From Clostridia bacterium (lineage in GTDB: Bacteria > Bacillota > Clostridia > Christensenellales > Borkfalkiaceae), in assembly GCA_017398825.1 (NCBI GenBank), contig JAFQEV010000029.1:1-34191 (forward strand): 34,191 nt of DNA, read 5' to 3'. Below the pieces are notes generated by a model. That model saw only the letters and a program-made list of their open reading frames with translations, had not been told where the DNA came from and did no database searches. Below are positions 33,067 to 34,191 of the stretch, piece by piece (within the stretch, counting starts at the first letter, position 1; each line of letters opens with the position of its first letter). Position numbers and translations under genes: made by a program.

Positions 33067-34137
33067 ATGAAAAAACTCAATGTTGCAATTATCGGTCAAG
33101 GAAGATCAGGTAAGAGCATTCACGGCTCTTATTACCTTTCAGAAAGAAACGTTTACTTTAACGTAAAGTACGTTGTTGAAAAGGACGAGAGGAGGCGCAA
33201 GAACTCTGAAGAGTGGTATCAAGGCGCTAAAGGTCTTTCCGATTATACTGAACTCTTTGACAAAAAGGACATCGACCTCGTTGTTAACGTTTCGTATTCC
33301 GAAATGCACTACGATATAACTAAGGACCTTTTAGAGCACGGTTTTAACGTTATGGTTGATAAGCCGTTTGCTAAAACTCGTTACGAGTGCGATAACCTCA
33401 TTCGCATCGCAAAGGAAAAGGGTGTTATGCTTGCGGTATTCCACAACTCTCAGCCCGCTCCTTTCTTCGTTCACGCTAAAAAACTTATCGAGGACGGCGT
33501 TTTAGGCGATGTTAAGCAGGTAAGTATTCGTTACAGCGGTTTTGCTCGCCGTTGGGACTGGCAAACTCTTCAAAAGAAGGTTGGCGGTAGCGCGTACAAT
33601 ACCGGTCCGCACCCCATTGCAATCGGTCTTGGATTTTTAGATTTCGATAACAACTTCAAGGTAGCATACTCTAAGCTTGACCTTGCCTTAACTAGTGGTG
33701 ATGCTGAGGACTACGTTAAAATTCTTCTCACCGCTCCCGAAAAGCCCCTTATCGATATTGAAATCAACTCTACTGACGCGTTCAGCGGTTATAACATCAA
33801 AGTTCAAGGCTCTAAGGGCACGCTTATGAGTACTCCCTCTTGGTATAAACTCAAATATATCGTTGACGGTGAGAACCCCGTTCAGCCGGTAATCGAGGAA
33901 TCCTTGCAAGACGAAAACGGAAATCCCTTATATTGCTCTGAAAAGCTTATCACTCACGAAGAAAGTGGTGATTACGAGGGAACTGCTTTTGATATCGGCA
34001 CGGCAAAGGTATACGAAAGCGTTTACAATACGCTCGTTAACGGCGATAAGCTCTTTGTTACTCCCGAAGAGGCGGCAATGGTTATAAGCGTTATTGAAAC
34101 AGCTCACGCTCAAAACCCGCTTGACGTTAAGTTTTAA
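33067..34137 (+). CDS. Second Gfo/Idh/MocA-family oxidoreductase
   Basis: ATG 33067 with GGAG six bases upstream is preferred to the in-frame ATG 33055, which overlaps that site. The 356-residue protein has the Rossmann loop IIGQGRSGKSIHG (residues 8-20), DKPFAK with catalytic Lys99, and the C-terminal catalytic-type histidine in YNTGPHPIAIG (His182). Its length is normal for the family. It probably oxidises a sugar or inositol-type substrate with NAD(P). It shares the divergent region and an AraC-like site with the regulator, so it likely belongs to the same regulon as the operon at 28540-32154, perhaps for a second oxidation or for the reverse reduction. Confidence 0.88.
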   Translation: MKKLNVAIIGQGRSGKSIHGSYYLSERNVYFNVKYVVEKDERRRKNSEEWYQGAKGLSDYTELFDKKDIDLVVNVSYSEMHYDITKDLLEHGFNVMVDKPFAKTRYECDNLIRIAKEKGVMLAVFHNSQPAPFFVHAKKLIEDGVLGDVKQVSIRYSGFARRWDWQTLQKKVGGSAYNTGPHPIAIGLGFLDFDNNFKVAYSKLDLALTSGDAEDYVKILLTAPEKPLIDIEINSTDAFSGYNIKVQGSKGTLMSTPSWYKLKYIVDGENPVQPVIEESLQDENGNPLYCSEKLITHEESGDYEGTAFDIGTAKVYESVYNTLVNGDKLFVTPEEAAMVISVIETAHAQNPLDVKF

Positions 34138-34143
34138 GTAAAT

Positions 34144-34173
34144 AAAAAAACTCCGCACTCAGCGGAGTTTTTT
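34144..34173 (+). terminator. Terminator after the second dehydrogenase gene
   Basis: ACTCCGC-ACTCA-GCGGAGT has A7 before it and T6 after it. Its stem is the same as that of the terminator after the lysyl-tRNA synthetase gene. Confidence 0.88.
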
Positions 34174-34191
34174 ATTGCCGTGTTTAAATAC

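Noticed and set aside
28416-34173. Matching terminator stems (ACTCCGC/GCGGAGT) as ends of a mobile element around the sugar cluster
   Set aside because: Only the short stem is shared, the loops differ, and there are no transposase genes or target-site repeats.

Overview
The window is about 34 kb of a Firmicutes (Clostridia-type) chromosome, probably from an uncultured anaerobe. The evidence is modest GC content, strong AGGAGG ribosome binding sites, near-consensus TTGACA/TATAAT promoters with 17-bp spacers, sporulation genes (yabP, yabQ) beside divIC, gyrB next to gyrA, a DUF4364 protein and a TSCPD protein. No phage, insertion sequence, CRISPR array or tRNA gene was seen. Coding density is high and most of the window is ordinary chromosome.

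Layout. 1-1.4 kb: end of a SpoU/TrmH RNA methyltransferase, then yebC and a structured non-coding element ending at a terminator. 1.4-1.9 kb: a gene-free stretch with its own promoter, hairpins and terminator (candidate small RNA or leader). 1.9-6.2 kb: an HtrA-like lipoprotein protease, a reverse-strand acyltransferase fused to a zinc ribbon, a Cys-rich protein of unknown role and a metallophosphoesterase. 6.2-10.2 kb: an orphan EIIC-like membrane protein, yabP-yabQ-divIC, a Ppx/GppA-like protein and an M50 membrane protease. 10.3-14.8 kb: gyrB-gyrA. 14.9-19.5 kb: a zinc-ribbon membrane protein, a small XRE regulator preceded by a second copy of the structured element, and a CtpE-like P-type ATPase. 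19.7-22.4 kb: a zinc-type ArsR repressor and its His-rich Zn/Cd efflux ATPase. 22.4-28.4 kb: housekeeping genes (TSCPD, DUF4364, unknown protein, ROK glucokinase, D-Tyr-tRNA deacylase, short QueG-like protein, cytidylate-kinase-like protein, class I lysyl-tRNA synthetase). 28.5-34.1 kb: a sugar gene cluster.

How the genes work together. The last region is the best candidate for an undescribed pathway. Four translationally coupled genes encode a Gfo/Idh/MocA dehydrogenase, a TIM-barrel isomerase/lyase, a NagB-like deaminase and a NagA-like deacetylase. A divergent AraC regulator and a second Gfo/Idh/MocA dehydrogenase follow. I infer oxidation and opening or cleavage of an amino-sugar conjugate, with the product passed to NagA/NagB-type steps. 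The NagA and NagB homologues differ from the classical enzymes at substrate-contacting motifs, so the substrate may not be plain GlcNAc-6-phosphate.

The most unusual non-coding signal is a pair of related structured elements, at about 1255-1369 and 16565-16691. They share conserved core blocks, and each is closed by a long stem of different sequence but the same architecture, which resembles compensatory evolution of an RNA. Other points of interest are two probable leaderless genes, a yabP ribosome binding site buried in a terminator-like hairpin, and a gyrB promoter carrying an alternating GC tract and a start-site palindrome.
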